Positions 1-8,224 of a DNA stretch of 53,628 bases are shown in pieces. Location: the NCBI GenBank assembly GCA_018823745.1, contig JAHJHR010000014.1, forward strand, positions 1 through 53,628, written 5' to 3'. The notes under the pieces were generated by a model. It searched no databases and had not been told where the DNA came from. It worked only from the letters and a program-made list of their open reading frames with translations. Numbering within the stretch: the first letter of the stretch is position 1; each line of letters opens with the position of its first letter. The position numbers and the translations under genes were made by a program. Source of the DNA: Alphaproteobacteria bacterium. GTDB taxonomy: Bacteria > Pseudomonadota > Alphaproteobacteria > Oceanibaculales > Oceanibaculaceae.

Positions 1-136
1 CCGTAAACGTCGCACCACCGGTCTCGGCCAGCACCTTCGTGATCGCTGCCGTCAGGGACGTCTTGCCATGGTCAACGTGACCAATCGTCCCGATATTGCA
101 ATGCGGCTTATTCCGCTCAAATTTCGCCTTGCCCAT
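1..136 (-). CDS. tuf: Elongation factor Tu, N-terminal part (gene runs off the window)
   Basis: GTPase that carries aminoacyl-tRNA to the ribosome. Only the first 45 codons are present. The translation starts [20 protein letters not shown] and carries the P-loop GHVDHGKT followed by [12 protein letters not shown], which is diagnostic for EF-Tu. The ATG at 136 is preceded by an AGGAAG ribosome binding site. It lies downstream of tRNA-Tyr and tRNA-Gly on the same strand, the classic stable-RNA/tuf operon, so it is probably expressed from the promoter at about 550-578. The remainder of the gene lies to the left of position 1. Confidence 0.97.
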   Translation of the reverse strand, partial: MGKAKFERNKPHCNIGTIGHVDHGKTSLTAAITKVLAETGGATFT

Positions 137-213
137 CTTGGCACGCTTCCTGTTTTAAAGTTCAACCAAACAACCGGGCTCAACCAACAGCAGCTGGCCG
201 CCGGACGCGGAAC

Positions 214-287
214 TGGAGCGGGTGAGGGGAATCGAACCCCCACCACCAGCTTGGAAGGCTGGGGCTCTACCTTTGAGCTACACCCGC
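214..287 (-). tRNA. tRNA-Gly (anticodon TCC)
   Basis: A 74-nt cloverleaf with CCA encoded. The acceptor stem GCGGGTG pairs with CACCCGC, the anticodon loop is CTTCCAA (anticodon TCC), and the T-loop contains GGTTCGATTCC. It sits between tRNA-Tyr and tuf on the same strand. Confidence 0.97.
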
Positions 288-404
288 CCAACGACCCTCT
301 GTACCCGCCGAAACCGCGCCCCCGGTCGCCCGGTCGGCATGGCCCCTTAGGGAAACCCTTCGTTTCCGACGACCAACCAGCCGGAAACACGCATCGCATA
401 AAGG

Positions 405-489
405 TGGTGGAGGGGGCAGGATTCGAACCTGCGTACGCTATGCGGGCAGATTTACAGTCTGCTGCCTTTAACCACTCGGCCACCCCTCC
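405..489 (-). tRNA. tRNA-Tyr (anticodon GTA)
   Basis: An 85-nt class II tRNA with a long variable arm and encoded CCA. The acceptor stem GGAGGGG pairs with CCCCTCC, the anticodon arm reads GACTGTAAATC (anticodon GTA), and the T-arm contains GGTTCGAATCC. It is the first gene of the tRNA-Tyr, tRNA-Gly, tuf transcription unit. Confidence 0.97.
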
Positions 490-549
490 GCCTGACGATT
501 TAGGCAATCGTACGGCGTCGCCTTCATACCCCGGCGCTGCGGGAGTGCG

Positions 550-578
550 AAATATGGAGAAACAGACCGGCTTGTCAA
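550..578 (-). promoter_or_regulatory. Sigma-70 promoter of the tRNA-Tyr/tRNA-Gly/tuf operon
   Basis: On the minus strand a perfect -35 box TTGACA (573-578) is followed after 17 nt by ATATTT (550-555). A GC-rich discriminator (CGCACTCCCGC) follows, as is usual for stringently controlled stable RNA promoters. The predicted start lies about 50 nt upstream of tRNA-Tyr. The -10 box is only a moderate match to consensus. Confidence 0.6.
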
Positions 579-621
579 TGCGAAAACGCCAATCGGCACG
601 TTCCACCGGAGGATAAACCGG

Positions 622-1575
622 ATGATCCTTGCCGGCTGCCCTGACTGGTCATATGAAGAGGCCATGACACGCAAGCACCCCCATCCCGGCAAGTCCCCCA
701 ACCGGCCCACCGGCAAGCCATCTGGAAAGCCTCAGGGCAAGTTTGGCGGCAAGCCCCAGGGCAGGCCTGAGGGCACCCGGCCGGTTGCCGAGGCTGCCGC
801 CGAGACTGCTGCCCCCCGGGGCAACCGCCCGGCACGGAATGCCCGACGCGGCGGGGGAGACCCGGAACGCTATGTCTGGGGCGTGCATGCAGTGCGTGCA
901 GCACTGGCCAACCCGCAGCGCCGGTCGAAGCGCCTGCTGGTCACCGCCCAGGCGCGCGACAGCGTGGCCGATTTGCTACCCCCCACCCTGACGGTGGAGA
1001 TCGTGGAGCGCGGCCAGATCGACGATCTGTTTCCCGATGCCGTGCATCAGGGCATCGCCCTGCAGGTCGATCCGCTGCTGGAACTGGGGCTGGACGATGT
1101 GCTGGGCGGCATATCCGAGACCGAGCCGCTGCTGCTGGTCGTCCTCGACCAGGTTACCGATCCGCATAATGTCGGTGCCATCCTGCGCTCCGCCGCCGCC
1201 TTTGGCGCCGCCGCGCTGATCGTGCAGGACCGGCACAGCCCGGCCCTGACCGGCACGCTGGCGAAATCCGCCTCCGGTGCGCTCGACATCGTGCCGGTGG
1301 TGCAGGTCACCAACCTGGCCCGCGCGCTCGACCTGCTGAAGGAAAGCGGCGTGTTCTGCATCGGCTTCGATTCCGAGGCCGTACATGACCTGCATGATGT
1401 CGAACCCGGCCGCCGCATCGCTCTGGTGATGGGCGCCGAAGGCCCCGGCCTGCGCCGCCTGACGCGCGAACGCTGCGACACGCTGGCGCGCCTGCCGACC
1501 GCCGGCCCGATCGCCAGCCTGAACGTCTCCAACGCCACCGCCATCGCGCTATACGACATGGCCCGCCGGCGGTAA
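622..1575 (+). CDS. rlmB: TrmH/RlmB-family 2'-O-ribose RNA methyltransferase
   Basis: SPOUT-class methyltransferase, most likely the enzyme that methylates G2251 of 23S rRNA. The N-terminus (about residues 15-90) is a basic, low-complexity stretch rich in Lys, Gly and Pro. A SpoU substrate-binding domain follows (YVWGVHAVRAAL). The C-terminal trefoil-knot domain carries motif 1 (LDQVTDPHNVGAILRSA), motif 2 (ALVMGAEGPGLRR) and motif 3 (ASLNVSNATAIALYDM). The ATG at 622 has a strong GGAGGA site nine to ten bases upstream. A second ATG at 664 (MTRKHPHPGK) would give 303 residues and is also plausible. It is divergent from the tRNA/tuf operon. The family is certain; the exact rRNA target is inferred. 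Confidence 0.88.
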   Translation: MILAGCPDWSYEEAMTRKHPHPGKSPNRPTGKPSGKPQGKFGGKPQGRPEGTRPVAEAAAETAAPRGNRPARNARRGGGDPERYVWGVHAVRAALANPQRRSKRLLVTAQARDSVADLLPPTLTVEIVERGQIDDLFPDAVHQGIALQVDPLLELGLDDVLGGISETEPLLLVVLDQVTDPHNVGAILRSAAAFGAAALIVQDRHSPALTGTLAKSASGALDIVPVVQVTNLARALDLLKESGVFCIGFDSEAVHDLHDVEPGRRIALVMGAEGPGLRRLTRERCDTLARLPTAGPIASLNVSNATAIALYDMARRR

Positions 1576-1670
1576 ATTCTGACCGATTTATACCGCCGAT
1601 AGCGTGAAAGCCTCATTCTCTGCTACAAGGCCCGCATAACGAAAAGTACTAACCACACGCCGGACGTGCC

Positions 1671-3164
1671 ATGAGCGATGCGCCGCATACAGACGAACAA
1701 CTGGCCAAGGCCGCTCATTGCGCCGCACCGGATGATTTGTATTCCCTGAATGCCCGTGAGCTGATTTCCAGGACGTGCCGGGCCTTCCTGGATGGGGTGC
1801 GCGCCACCCCGACGGAATTGCTGTTCAACGCCGATCTGCAGCGCAAACTGTCGGATGCCGGGACGAATTATGCCGGCGCCGTGCAGAAGATCGCCATCGC
1901 CCAGGTCTCCGGTGTCAAGAATCGCGACGTCGCCGGCCGCATCAAGGAAATCTTCGCGCTGTGCGATACGGTGCGCGACCGGCTGCTGAAGGCCACGGCC
2001 GACGCCCCCGTCGACATCCTTGTCGCTGCCACTCTGGCGCAGCAACTGGGCAGCCTGCCGGCCGATCCTCAGGAGCGCGAAATCCGGCTGAGCATGATGC
2101 TCGCCAAGACATTGCAGGAGGACAAGGACTGGGCGGGCAAGGCCCGGCTGATCCTGAGCTTCCTGGCAGCGATTCCCGAGGGCCGTGACGCCCTGGCGGA
2201 TCAGGTGCCCTTCGACAAGGCACTGGGTGAAATCCTGCGTATTCCGATTGGGCTGGATGCGCTTCTCGGCAAGCACCAGAAGAGCATCGGCGCGCGCATC
2301 CAGCTGCTGCACAGCCTGGCGCTGGGCAAGCCGGGGGCGGCCGATCTGTCGGCCTGCCCGCCTCTGGCGCGGGATCTGGCCGATCTGCTGGCCCGGCATG
2401 CTTTGCCAGCGACCCGTGCTGCCCTGCGCAGCCAGATGGTCGCGGCCACCATCGGCACCTACCCCCTGACCACGGGGAGCGCAGCAACCGAACTCTCCGC
2501 CCTGTTCGACCTCACGCCGAAGCTGCGCGAGAAATCGGGGCAGTATATCGGCGGCGAGGAGGTCGAGGCGGCGCTGGCCCGGCGCATGTCGCGCCTGATC
2601 AATGACCAGACGATCTACGACATCATGGGCAACACGCCGCGCCTGGCCGACCGGCTGCAGCGCTGCCTGGATATCTATGGCCGCACCATTGGCGACCAGA
2701 ATCTCGATTTCCTGAAGAAATATATCGATTATCTGCTGCAGGAGCGCACCGTTTCCTCCGATGTCGCCCCGAAGGACACGCCGATGACCCAGCGCCTGCG
2801 CGGAGTCACCGAACTGCACCAGATCGTCTCGGCCTCAAATCTGAGCGCGGTGTTCCGCGGCAAGCTGGCGATGCGCCTGGAAGAGGTGCAGGCCCATATG
2901 CTGGAGGAAGGCGCCGTGCTCGACCGCATCGTGAAGCGCGGCAAATCCTCGGCCGACAAGGCGGTGGCGCTGATGGATCTGTGCCGCCCCGGCACGCTGA
3001 TCAAGGGGCCGGAACTGCGCCGCGCCCAGGAACTGGCGCAACGCTATATCAAGCAGGATGACTTCCTGCCCTCCTTCATGGCTGGCGCCACCAGCGAGGA
3101 GGACAAGAAGCGGCTGCTGATCGACCTGCACAGCCGGCTGGCCGAAATCGGTCTGACCGACTGA
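1671..3164 (+). CDS. Conserved-looking helical protein of unknown function, 497 aa
   Basis: I do not recognise a named family. The protein has no signal peptide, membrane segment or nucleotide-binding motif. It is built mostly of amphipathic helices with regularly spaced Leu and Ala, and its charged C-terminal third (from about residue 350) resembles helical repeat or coiled-coil scaffolds. The ATG at 1671 follows rlmB by 95 bp with no strong ribosome binding site. Codon use and GC content match its neighbours, so it is very likely a real gene. The long antisense reading frame over the same bases is a shadow of its high-GC codon structure. Confidence 0.75.
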   Translation: MSDAPHTDEQLAKAAHCAAPDDLYSLNARELISRTCRAFLDGVRATPTELLFNADLQRKLSDAGTNYAGAVQKIAIAQVSGVKNRDVAGRIKEIFALCDTVRDRLLKATADAPVDILVAATLAQQLGSLPADPQEREIRLSMMLAKTLQEDKDWAGKARLILSFLAAIPEGRDALADQVPFDKALGEILRIPIGLDALLGKHQKSIGARIQLLHSLALGKPGAADLSACPPLARDLADLLARHALPATRAALRSQMVAATIGTYPLTTGSAATELSALFDLTPKLREKSGQYIGGEEVEAALARRMSRLINDQTIYDIMGNTPRLADRLQRCLDIYGRTIGDQNLDFLKKYIDYLLQERTVSSDVAPKDTPMTQRLRGVTELHQIVSASNLSAVFRGKLAMRLEEVQAHMLEEGAVLDRIVKRGKSSADKAVALMDLCRPGTLIKGPELRRAQELAQRYIKQDDFLPSFMAGATSEEDKKRLLIDLHSRLAEIGLTD

Positions 3165-3237
3165 TTCGGCGCAACCGGGCGTGTCTTCTCTTTACCTGCA
3201 CGCCCGCAGGCATTAGGAGAGGGGCGGGAAACGGTAA

Positions 3238-3312
3238 GCCGGCTTAGCACAGTGGTAGTGCAGCGGTTTTGTAAACCGAAGGTCGGGGGTTCAAATCCCT
3301 CAGCCGGCACCA
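3238..3312 (+). tRNA. tRNA-Thr (anticodon TGT)
   Basis: A 75-nt cloverleaf with encoded CCA. The acceptor stem GCCGGCT pairs with AGCCGGC, the anticodon loop is TTTGTAA (anticodon TGT), and the T-loop is GGTTCAAATCC. It stands alone between the unknown 497-aa gene and the convergent PepSY gene. Confidence 0.96.
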
Positions 3313-3333
3313 CTCCCCGTCCCTTGCTGCCGC

Positions 3334-3591
3334 TTAGCGGCGCTCTTTGCCGGTCACGGGGTCAAGCTTCACCTCGACATCGCGGCCGGCACCGGTGCGG
3401 TATTCGACCTCGTAATAGCCGTCGCTGTCCCAATCGACTTCCTTCACGAACTGGAAGTCCGGAAGCTGCTCGACCTGAGCGATGATCTTCGACAGGGTCA
3501 TCGCATTGTTCGGCGGCATCTGATCGGCCAATGCCGGGGCGGCCAGAGCCAGGGCAGCGGAGAGGGTGAATGTCGCGGGAAGCATTTTCAT
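3334..3591 (-). CDS. Small periplasmic PepSY-domain protein
   Basis: An 85-aa secreted protein. Residues 1-22 form a signal peptide ending in ALA, so it should be exported to the periplasm. The rest is a single PepSY-type domain, with the characteristic segment DWDSDGYYEVEYRTGAG followed by DVEVKLDPVTGKE. PepSY domains are small folds often involved in restraining peptidases or in binding cell-envelope ligands; the partner here is unknown. The ATG at 3591 was chosen because it begins the signal peptide and has GGAG seven bases upstream. It lies downstream of a PAS_5 gene and a Na/phosphate symporter gene on the same strand. Confidence 0.85.
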   Translation of the reverse strand: MKMLPATFTLSAALALAAPALADQMPPNNAMTLSKIIAQVEQLPDFQFVKEVDWDSDGYYEVEYRTGAGRDVEVKLDPVTGKERR

Positions 3592-3674
3592 GGGGTGTCT
3601 CCATCTTTTTGATACCCCCTTCCTAAGCGCCCTTTGTGGCGGGAAGATGCCGTTTTCCAGGCGTTTTATATCGG

Positions 3675-4238
3675 CTAGGCGCCGGCGACATCGGCCAGCA
3701 TGCCGAGTGCCCGCCGGTCCAGCACCCTGACGGCCTCCACATCGCGCGACCAGTCGACCTGTTCCAGATCCATTCGCAGGACACGCTGCTCGACGCGGAC
3801 AAGTTCCAGCCCGCCAAAGATCATGCCGATCCTCGCCTCTTCCAGCCGCATCGGCATGGCCAGATGCTCGGCGAAGAAGTCCCGGCCGGTGTTCAGGGTG
3901 ATCTGCTTTACCGTCAGTACCGGCGCGCCGGCCTCCAGCACCATAAGATGGGCGTCGCGGATATGATGCTCCCAGCCGCCGAGAAGCATGTCGCGGACAT
4001 ACAGCCCGGTGGAATCCTGATGGAAGGTTTCGACCAGGCTGGAGCCGACGAGACGAAAGGGGAACCGGATTTCCTGGCCGATCTGGGCGACATTGCACAG
4101 ATAGACGATCGGCAGAGATGCCGTGATGGCGCTGGGGTCCAGTTCCGCCCGCGACGGGACGCCGCCAGCCTGATGAAACAGCGCCGCATAATAGCTGTAC
4201 AGGCGCTTCAGCCTGACGCTCTGCAAACCCTCCGGCAT
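3675..4238 (-). CDS. PAS_5-family protein (first of three in the window)
   Basis: A 187-aa single-domain cytoplasmic protein of the PAS_5 type (Pfam PF07310), common in Rhodospirillales and of poorly known function. Typical segments are PSRAELDP, ASLPIVYL and FPFRLVGSSLVE. No output domain is attached. The start at 4238 (MPEGLQSVRL) is preferred because GGAG lies seven bases upstream; an ATG at 4277 would add 13 residues but has no ribosome binding site. It probably acts as a small ligand or redox sensor that works through protein contacts (inference). Paralogues occur at 27254-27784 and 42025-42543. Confidence 0.82.
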   Translation of the reverse strand: MPEGLQSVRLKRLYSYYAALFHQAGGVPSRAELDPSAITASLPIVYLCNVAQIGQEIRFPFRLVGSSLVETFHQDSTGLYVRDMLLGGWEHHIRDAHLMVLEAGAPVLTVKQITLNTGRDFFAEHLAMPMRLEEARIGMIFGGLELVRVEQRVLRMDLEQVDWSRDVEAVRVLDRRALGMLADVAGA

Positions 4239-4398
4239 GCCCCCGCTCCGTGGTCTGACGCTAGAATGCCCTGACATTCAGCCCGCGAAAGGGACGCGCG
4301 CCGAGTGATTATTAGCAATTGAACTGTCCGGCCGCCATACACTTATTTTGTAGCGCTGTTTTAGGGGTCTCTGAAGGAACGAAAACGCCGTCAGCGCC

Positions 4399-6042
4399 TC
4401 AGGTCAGGCGGCTTTGCCGCAGGCCGCCTGACTGTTCCAGCAGCGGATAAGCGGTGGCCGCGATATGCGATTCGATGCGCTTCAGGTCGCGTACGATATC
4501 GAGATGCAGCTCCGTCGTCTCGATGGTCTGCGGCACGCCCTCGCGCAGCCGCTCGAAATGCCGCTCGGTGGCGAGGCGCTCCAGCTCGCGGAACTGCTCC
4601 TTCTCCTGCACCAGCCGGCGGGCGGAGTCGAGATCGCCGGCCATGAAGACCGAGATCGAGAGCTGCAGATGGTTCAGCAGCCGCTGGTGCATCTCGCGGA
4701 TTTCCTGCAACCCCTCGTCGGAGAAGCTGAGCTGCCGGCGGATCTTCTTGTCCGCCAGCTCCATCAGGTTCTTGTCGACGATATCGCCGATATGTTCGAG
4801 GTTGATCGTGAAGGCGAGGATTTCGGACAGGCGCTGGCTTTGCTCCTCGTCCAGCCCTTCCCGGCTGATGCGCATCAGGTAGTGCTTGGTCGCACTGTGC
4901 AGGCGGTCGAGAATATCGTCGATGGCGCAAATCCGGGCGACCTGCTTGCGGTCGCCGGTCTCGAATGCCTCCAGCGAGCCGCGCAGCATGCGTTCCACCA
5001 CATCGGCCATGCGCAGTGATTCGCGCGCCGCATTGGTCAGGGCGATGCTGGGGACCGGCAGCGCGCCGGGATCAAGGTGACGCGGCACGCTGGGGTCGTC
5101 CGGGGTCGCGCGCTCCGGCACCAGGCGCTCCAGCAGCCGGGCGATCAGCGGCAGCGGCAGAATGAACAGCAGCGCCAGCGCCAGATTGAAGCCGGTGTGG
5201 AAATTCGCAACCATCCGCCCGGCACCCTCGCCCAGCACCGGCAGCAGATCGGCAATCCACCCGATAAAGGGCAGAACCAGCGCCGCGCCGATGATCCGGT
5301 TCAGCAGATTGCCGATGGGAACGCGCAAGGCGACGCGGTCGCCACCCAGCGCCTGCATCAGCGGATTGATGGCCGTGCCGAGATTGGCGCCCACCGTCAG
5401 CGCCAGCGCCGTCGGAATATCAACGATGCCGACGGCGGCCAGCGAGATGATCAGCAGCACCACGGCCACGCTGGCATGCGCCGCCCAGGCGAAGATCGCC
5501 GCCGCCAGCACGCAGATAATCGGGTCGCTGGTGACCATTTCGATCAGGTCGCGCGTGCGCGGTGCGATTTCGGTCGGGATCACCGTGTCGGTCAGCAGAT
5601 GCAGGGCCAGCAGCACAAGGCCCAGCCCGACGGACACCCGCCCCAGGTCGCGCACCCGGGTCTGGCCGCCGCGCTTGAAGGCAATCACACCGACCAGGAT
5701 AAGCACCGGGCTGACCAGCGCGATATCGAAGGCCAGGATCTGCACGATCACCGTGGTCCCGACATTGGCGCCCAGCATGATGGCCAGCGCCGGCACCAGA
5801 TCGACAATGCGCCCGGCCGCGAAGGAGGTCGCCATCAGCGCGGTGGCGGTGCTGCTCTGCAGGATGGCGGTGACGCCGAACCCGGCCAGGAACGCCTTGT
5901 AGGGGCTGTCGAGGCCCCGGCTCAGCGTGCGGCGCAGCGTGGCACCAAAGGCCCGCAGGATACCGCTCTGCACCATGTGGATGCCCCAGAGCAGCAACGC
6001 AATCTGGCCGAGCAGGTTGATCAGGATATGGGTCGCGGACAT
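4399..6042 (-). CDS. Na+/phosphate symporter family protein with PhoU-like C-terminus
   Basis: A 547-aa inner-membrane protein of the NptA/PNaS family. Residues 1 to about 310 contain the two inverted Na/Pi-cotransporter repeats with their QSS signatures (AILQSSTATALMATSFAAG in the first repeat) and conserved GANVGTT and GANLGTAINP elements. From about residue 330 onward there is a soluble helical PhoU-like domain. It is expected to import inorganic phosphate with sodium. It is divergent from the uracil permease across a 200-bp gap and has no pst or pho genes beside it. Confidence 0.9.
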   Translation of the reverse strand: MSATHILINLLGQIALLLWGIHMVQSGILRAFGATLRRTLSRGLDSPYKAFLAGFGVTAILQSSTATALMATSFAAGRIVDLVPALAIMLGANVGTTVIVQILAFDIALVSPVLILVGVIAFKRGGQTRVRDLGRVSVGLGLVLLALHLLTDTVIPTEIAPRTRDLIEMVTSDPIICVLAAAIFAWAAHASVAVVLLIISLAAVGIVDIPTALALTVGANLGTAINPLMQALGGDRVALRVPIGNLLNRIIGAALVLPFIGWIADLLPVLGEGAGRMVANFHTGFNLALALLFILPLPLIARLLERLVPERATPDDPSVPRHLDPGALPVPSIALTNAARESLRMADVVERMLRGSLEAFETGDRKQVARICAIDDILDRLHSATKHYLMRISREGLDEEQSQRLSEILAFTINLEHIGDIVDKNLMELADKKIRRQLSFSDEGLQEIREMHQRLLNHLQLSISVFMAGDLDSARRLVQEKEQFRELERLATERHFERLREGVPQTIETTELHLDIVRDLKRIESHIAATAYPLLEQSGGLRQSRLT

Positions 6043-6173
6043 GCCTAAATATCATCAGCGCCGTAAGGGCTTGCCGGCCGGGCTGACGGTATCGGCAAGG
6101 CGGCTACTGTATGCACTCCTTTTTCTGTAACAAAAATGAAATATTTTTATTCGGCCCTGCGGCGCGTGCCTCT

Positions 6174-6202
6174 TTCTTAACCTGTCCGGCATCGCTTATA
6201 AC
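6174..6202 (+). promoter_or_regulatory. Possible promoter of the uracil permease gene
   Basis: In the 200-bp divergent gap, TATAAC (6197-6202) fits a -10 box in five of six positions. The -35 element 17 nt upstream (TTCTTA, 6174-6179) is poor. The surrounding 6115-6150 segment is markedly AT-rich compared with the genes and may serve both directions. Confidence 0.3.
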
Positions 6203-6243
6203 CGCGCGATCCTAGCCATCAGGGGCCAGCAGGGGGCAACCGC

Positions 6244-7563
6244 ATGACCGACACCAACACGACCATTCTCGACGTCCATGAACGGCCCCGGCCGGGCCTC
6301 TGGGGGTTGCTCAGCCTGCAGCATCTGTTTGCTATGTTCGGCGCCACTGTTCTGGTGCCGCTGCTGACCGGCCTCGACCCCTCGGTCGCGCTGGCGACCA
6401 GCGGCCTGGGCACGCTGCTCTTCATTGCCGTCACAAAGGGCCGTATCCCGGCCTATCTCGGTTCCTCCTTCGCCTTCATCGCGCCGATCCTGGCCGCCGC
6501 CGCCCTGCCCGGCCCGGATGGCCAGCCGCTGGGGCCGGTCGGTGCCATGCTGGGTGCCTTCCTGGCCGGCGTGGTCTATCTGGCCGTGGCGCTGTGCATC
6601 AAGGCCTTCGGCGTGGGCTGGCTGCTGAAGCTGCTGCCGCCGGTCGTCACCGGCCCGGTCATCGTGGTGATCGGCCTGGGGCTGGCCCCGGTGGCGGTGA
6701 ACATGGCCTTCAACGAACCGGGCACCGCTGTCTATAGCGGCCAGCACCTGCTGGTGGCCGCCGCGACGCTGGGCCTGGCGCTGCTCTTTGCCGTGGTGCT
6801 GCGGGGCATCTTCAGCGTGGTGCCGATCCTGCTGGCGGTGCTGGGCGGCTATGTCGTCGCCGCCCTTGCCGGGCTGGTGCCCTGGGGCGGCGAGGCCGGC
6901 CTGGCCACGAAGCTGGCTGCGGCCCCGTTCCTGGAGATGCCGGATTTCGCCATTCCCTTCGTCACCTACGACCTGCCCTGGATGCATGCCGGCGCGATCA
7001 CCCTGCTGCTGGTGCCGGTGGCCATCGTCACCATTGCCGAGCATATCGGCGACCAGATGGTGATCAGCCGGATCATCGGCCGCAACACGCTGGTCGATCC
7101 CGGCCTGCACCGCTCGCTGACCGGCGACGGCCTGGCGACCATGCTGGCGGCGTTTCTCGGCGGCCCGCCGAACACCACCTATGGCGAGAATGTCGGCGTG
7201 CTGGCAATCACCCGGGTGTTCTCGGTCTATGTCATCGGGGGTGCAGCCGTGCTGGCGCTGCTGCTGGCCTTCCTGGGCGATTTCCGGGTGGTTCTGCAAT
7301 CGATCCCGGTGCCGGTGATCGGCGGCGTCGCCATCGCCCTGTTCGGCGTCATCGCGGCCTCCGGCCTGCGCACCCTGATCGAGGGCAAGGTCGATCTCGG
7401 CGACAAGCGCAACCTGCTGATCGTCTCGATCATCCTGGTGCTGGGCATTGGCGGTGCCGTGGTCCATGTCGGCACGGTCGCCCAGCTTTCGGGCACGGCG
7501 CTGGCCGCCATTGTCGGCGTGGTGCTGAACGCCGTGCTGCCGCACAGCCGCGAACAGGCTTAA
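6244..7563 (+). CDS. uraA: Uracil/xanthine permease of the NCS2 family
   Basis: A 439-aa polytopic membrane protein that imports a nucleobase with protons, most likely uracil. The sequence has the usual UraA opening (LLSLQHLFAMFGATVLVPLLTG), the conserved AEHIGDQ segment that holds a substrate-binding Glu, and NTTYGENVGVLAITRV, the family signature in the second half. About 14 hydrophobic segments are evident, the usual number. It stands alone, divergent from the phosphate symporter. Uracil rather than xanthine is suggested by AEHIGD and the length, but the exact substrate is not proven. A 13-bp inverted repeat follows the stop codon. Confidence 0.88.
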   Translation: MTDTNTTILDVHERPRPGLWGLLSLQHLFAMFGATVLVPLLTGLDPSVALATSGLGTLLFIAVTKGRIPAYLGSSFAFIAPILAAAALPGPDGQPLGPVGAMLGAFLAGVVYLAVALCIKAFGVGWLLKLLPPVVTGPVIVVIGLGLAPVAVNMAFNEPGTAVYSGQHLLVAAATLGLALLFAVVLRGIFSVVPILLAVLGGYVVAALAGLVPWGGEAGLATKLAAAPFLEMPDFAIPFVTYDLPWMHAGAITLLLVPVAIVTIAEHIGDQMVISRIIGRNTLVDPGLHRSLTGDGLATMLAAFLGGPPNTTYGENVGVLAITRVFSVYVIGGAAVLALLLAFLGDFRVVLQSIPVPVIGGVAIALFGVIAASGLRTLIEGKVDLGDKRNLLIVSIILVLGIGGAVVHVGTVAQLSGTALAAIVGVVLNAVLPHSREQA

Positions 7564-7580
7564 ACAGCCTTCCCTTCTTG

Positions 7581-7611
7581 TGTCATGCCCGGGTCAGGCC
7601 CGGGCATGACA
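7581..7611. repeat. REP-like 13-bp inverted repeat between convergent genes
   Basis: TGTCATGCCCGGG (7581-7593), a 5-nt loop, then the exact reverse complement (7599-7611). It sits between the convergent ends of the uracil permease and the isomerase gene and has no T-tract. It resembles the dispersed intergenic palindromes of alphaproteobacteria and may limit read-through from both sides. Confidence 0.7.
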
Positions 7612-7621
7612 CATAGAGGCC

Positions 7622-8224
7622 TTACCGGCCGGCCAGCTTGTCCTCGACGAAATCGAGCCGGTCCTGGCCCCAGAACAGCTCGCCATCGATCCAGTAGCTC
7701 GGCGCGCCGAAGACATCGCGGGCCATGGCTTCCTCGGTGGCGATCTGGAAATCCTGCTCGACATCGGAATTGGTCTCGGCGGCCAGCCGCAATCCCTTGC
7801 CATCCATGCCCAGCTTGTTGGCCACGTCCACCAGCACGTCCCAGTCAGCGACGTTACGGTCCTCCGCCCAGAGAGCGGCGCCACAGGCATTGGCCAGTGC
7901 CAGTGCGTCGTCGCCATTCATACGCGCGGCGATAATCATCAGGCTGGCCGGCTTGCCGTCGCCGGGGAAATTCGTTGGATGAGTCACCAGCGGCACGCCC
8001 AGCTTCTTCTTCCAGCGCGCCAGTTCCTGCAGCCGGTAGGCCTGGCGCTGCGGCGGGCGCTTGGCCAGCGGCAGACCGCCGGAAACGGCGAAGGCCTTGC
8101 CAAGGTCAATCGGCTTCACCGACACCGTGGCGCCGTGCTTCTTCGCGATCTCGGCAAAGCGCTTGCCGCCCAGATAGGCCCAGGGGCTTTGCGGGGTAAA
8201 ATAATAGTCGACGATGATGCTCAT
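7622..8224 (-). CDS. 2-hydroxychromene-2-carboxylate isomerase / DsbA-family protein
   Basis: A 200-aa cytoplasmic protein with a thioredoxin/DsbA fold of the kappa-class glutathione transferase type (2-hydroxychromene-2-carboxylate isomerase family). The N-terminus YYFTPQSPWAYLGGKRFAEIA contains the SPWAYLG motif, in which Ser replaces the catalytic Cys of DsbA. Near the C-terminus DVFGAPSYWIDGELFWGQDRLDFVE is the conserved cis-Pro and dimer region. In naphthalene degraders this enzyme isomerises a ring-cleavage product; here the substrate is unknown. Its ATG overlaps the stop of the upstream acyl-CoA synthetase by four bases (ATGA), so the two are translationally coupled. Confidence 0.87.
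   Translation of the reverse strand: MSIIVDYYFTPQSPWAYLGGKRFAEIAKKHGATVSVKPIDLGKAFAVSGGLPLAKRPPQRQAYRLQELARWKKKLGVPLVTHPTNFPGDGKPASLMIIAARMNGDDALALANACGAALWAEDRNVADWDVLVDVANKLGMDGKGLRLAAETNSDVEQDFQIATEEAMARDVFGAPSYWIDGELFWGQDRLDFVEDKLAGR

Noticed and set aside
1623..2819. Long minus-strand frames over the unknown 497-aa gene and many other genes (for example 5077-6048, 11793-13241, 39419-41254)
   Set aside because: High GC content leaves the antisense frames free of stops. They lack start signals and family motifs, whereas the opposite strand has recognisable genes.
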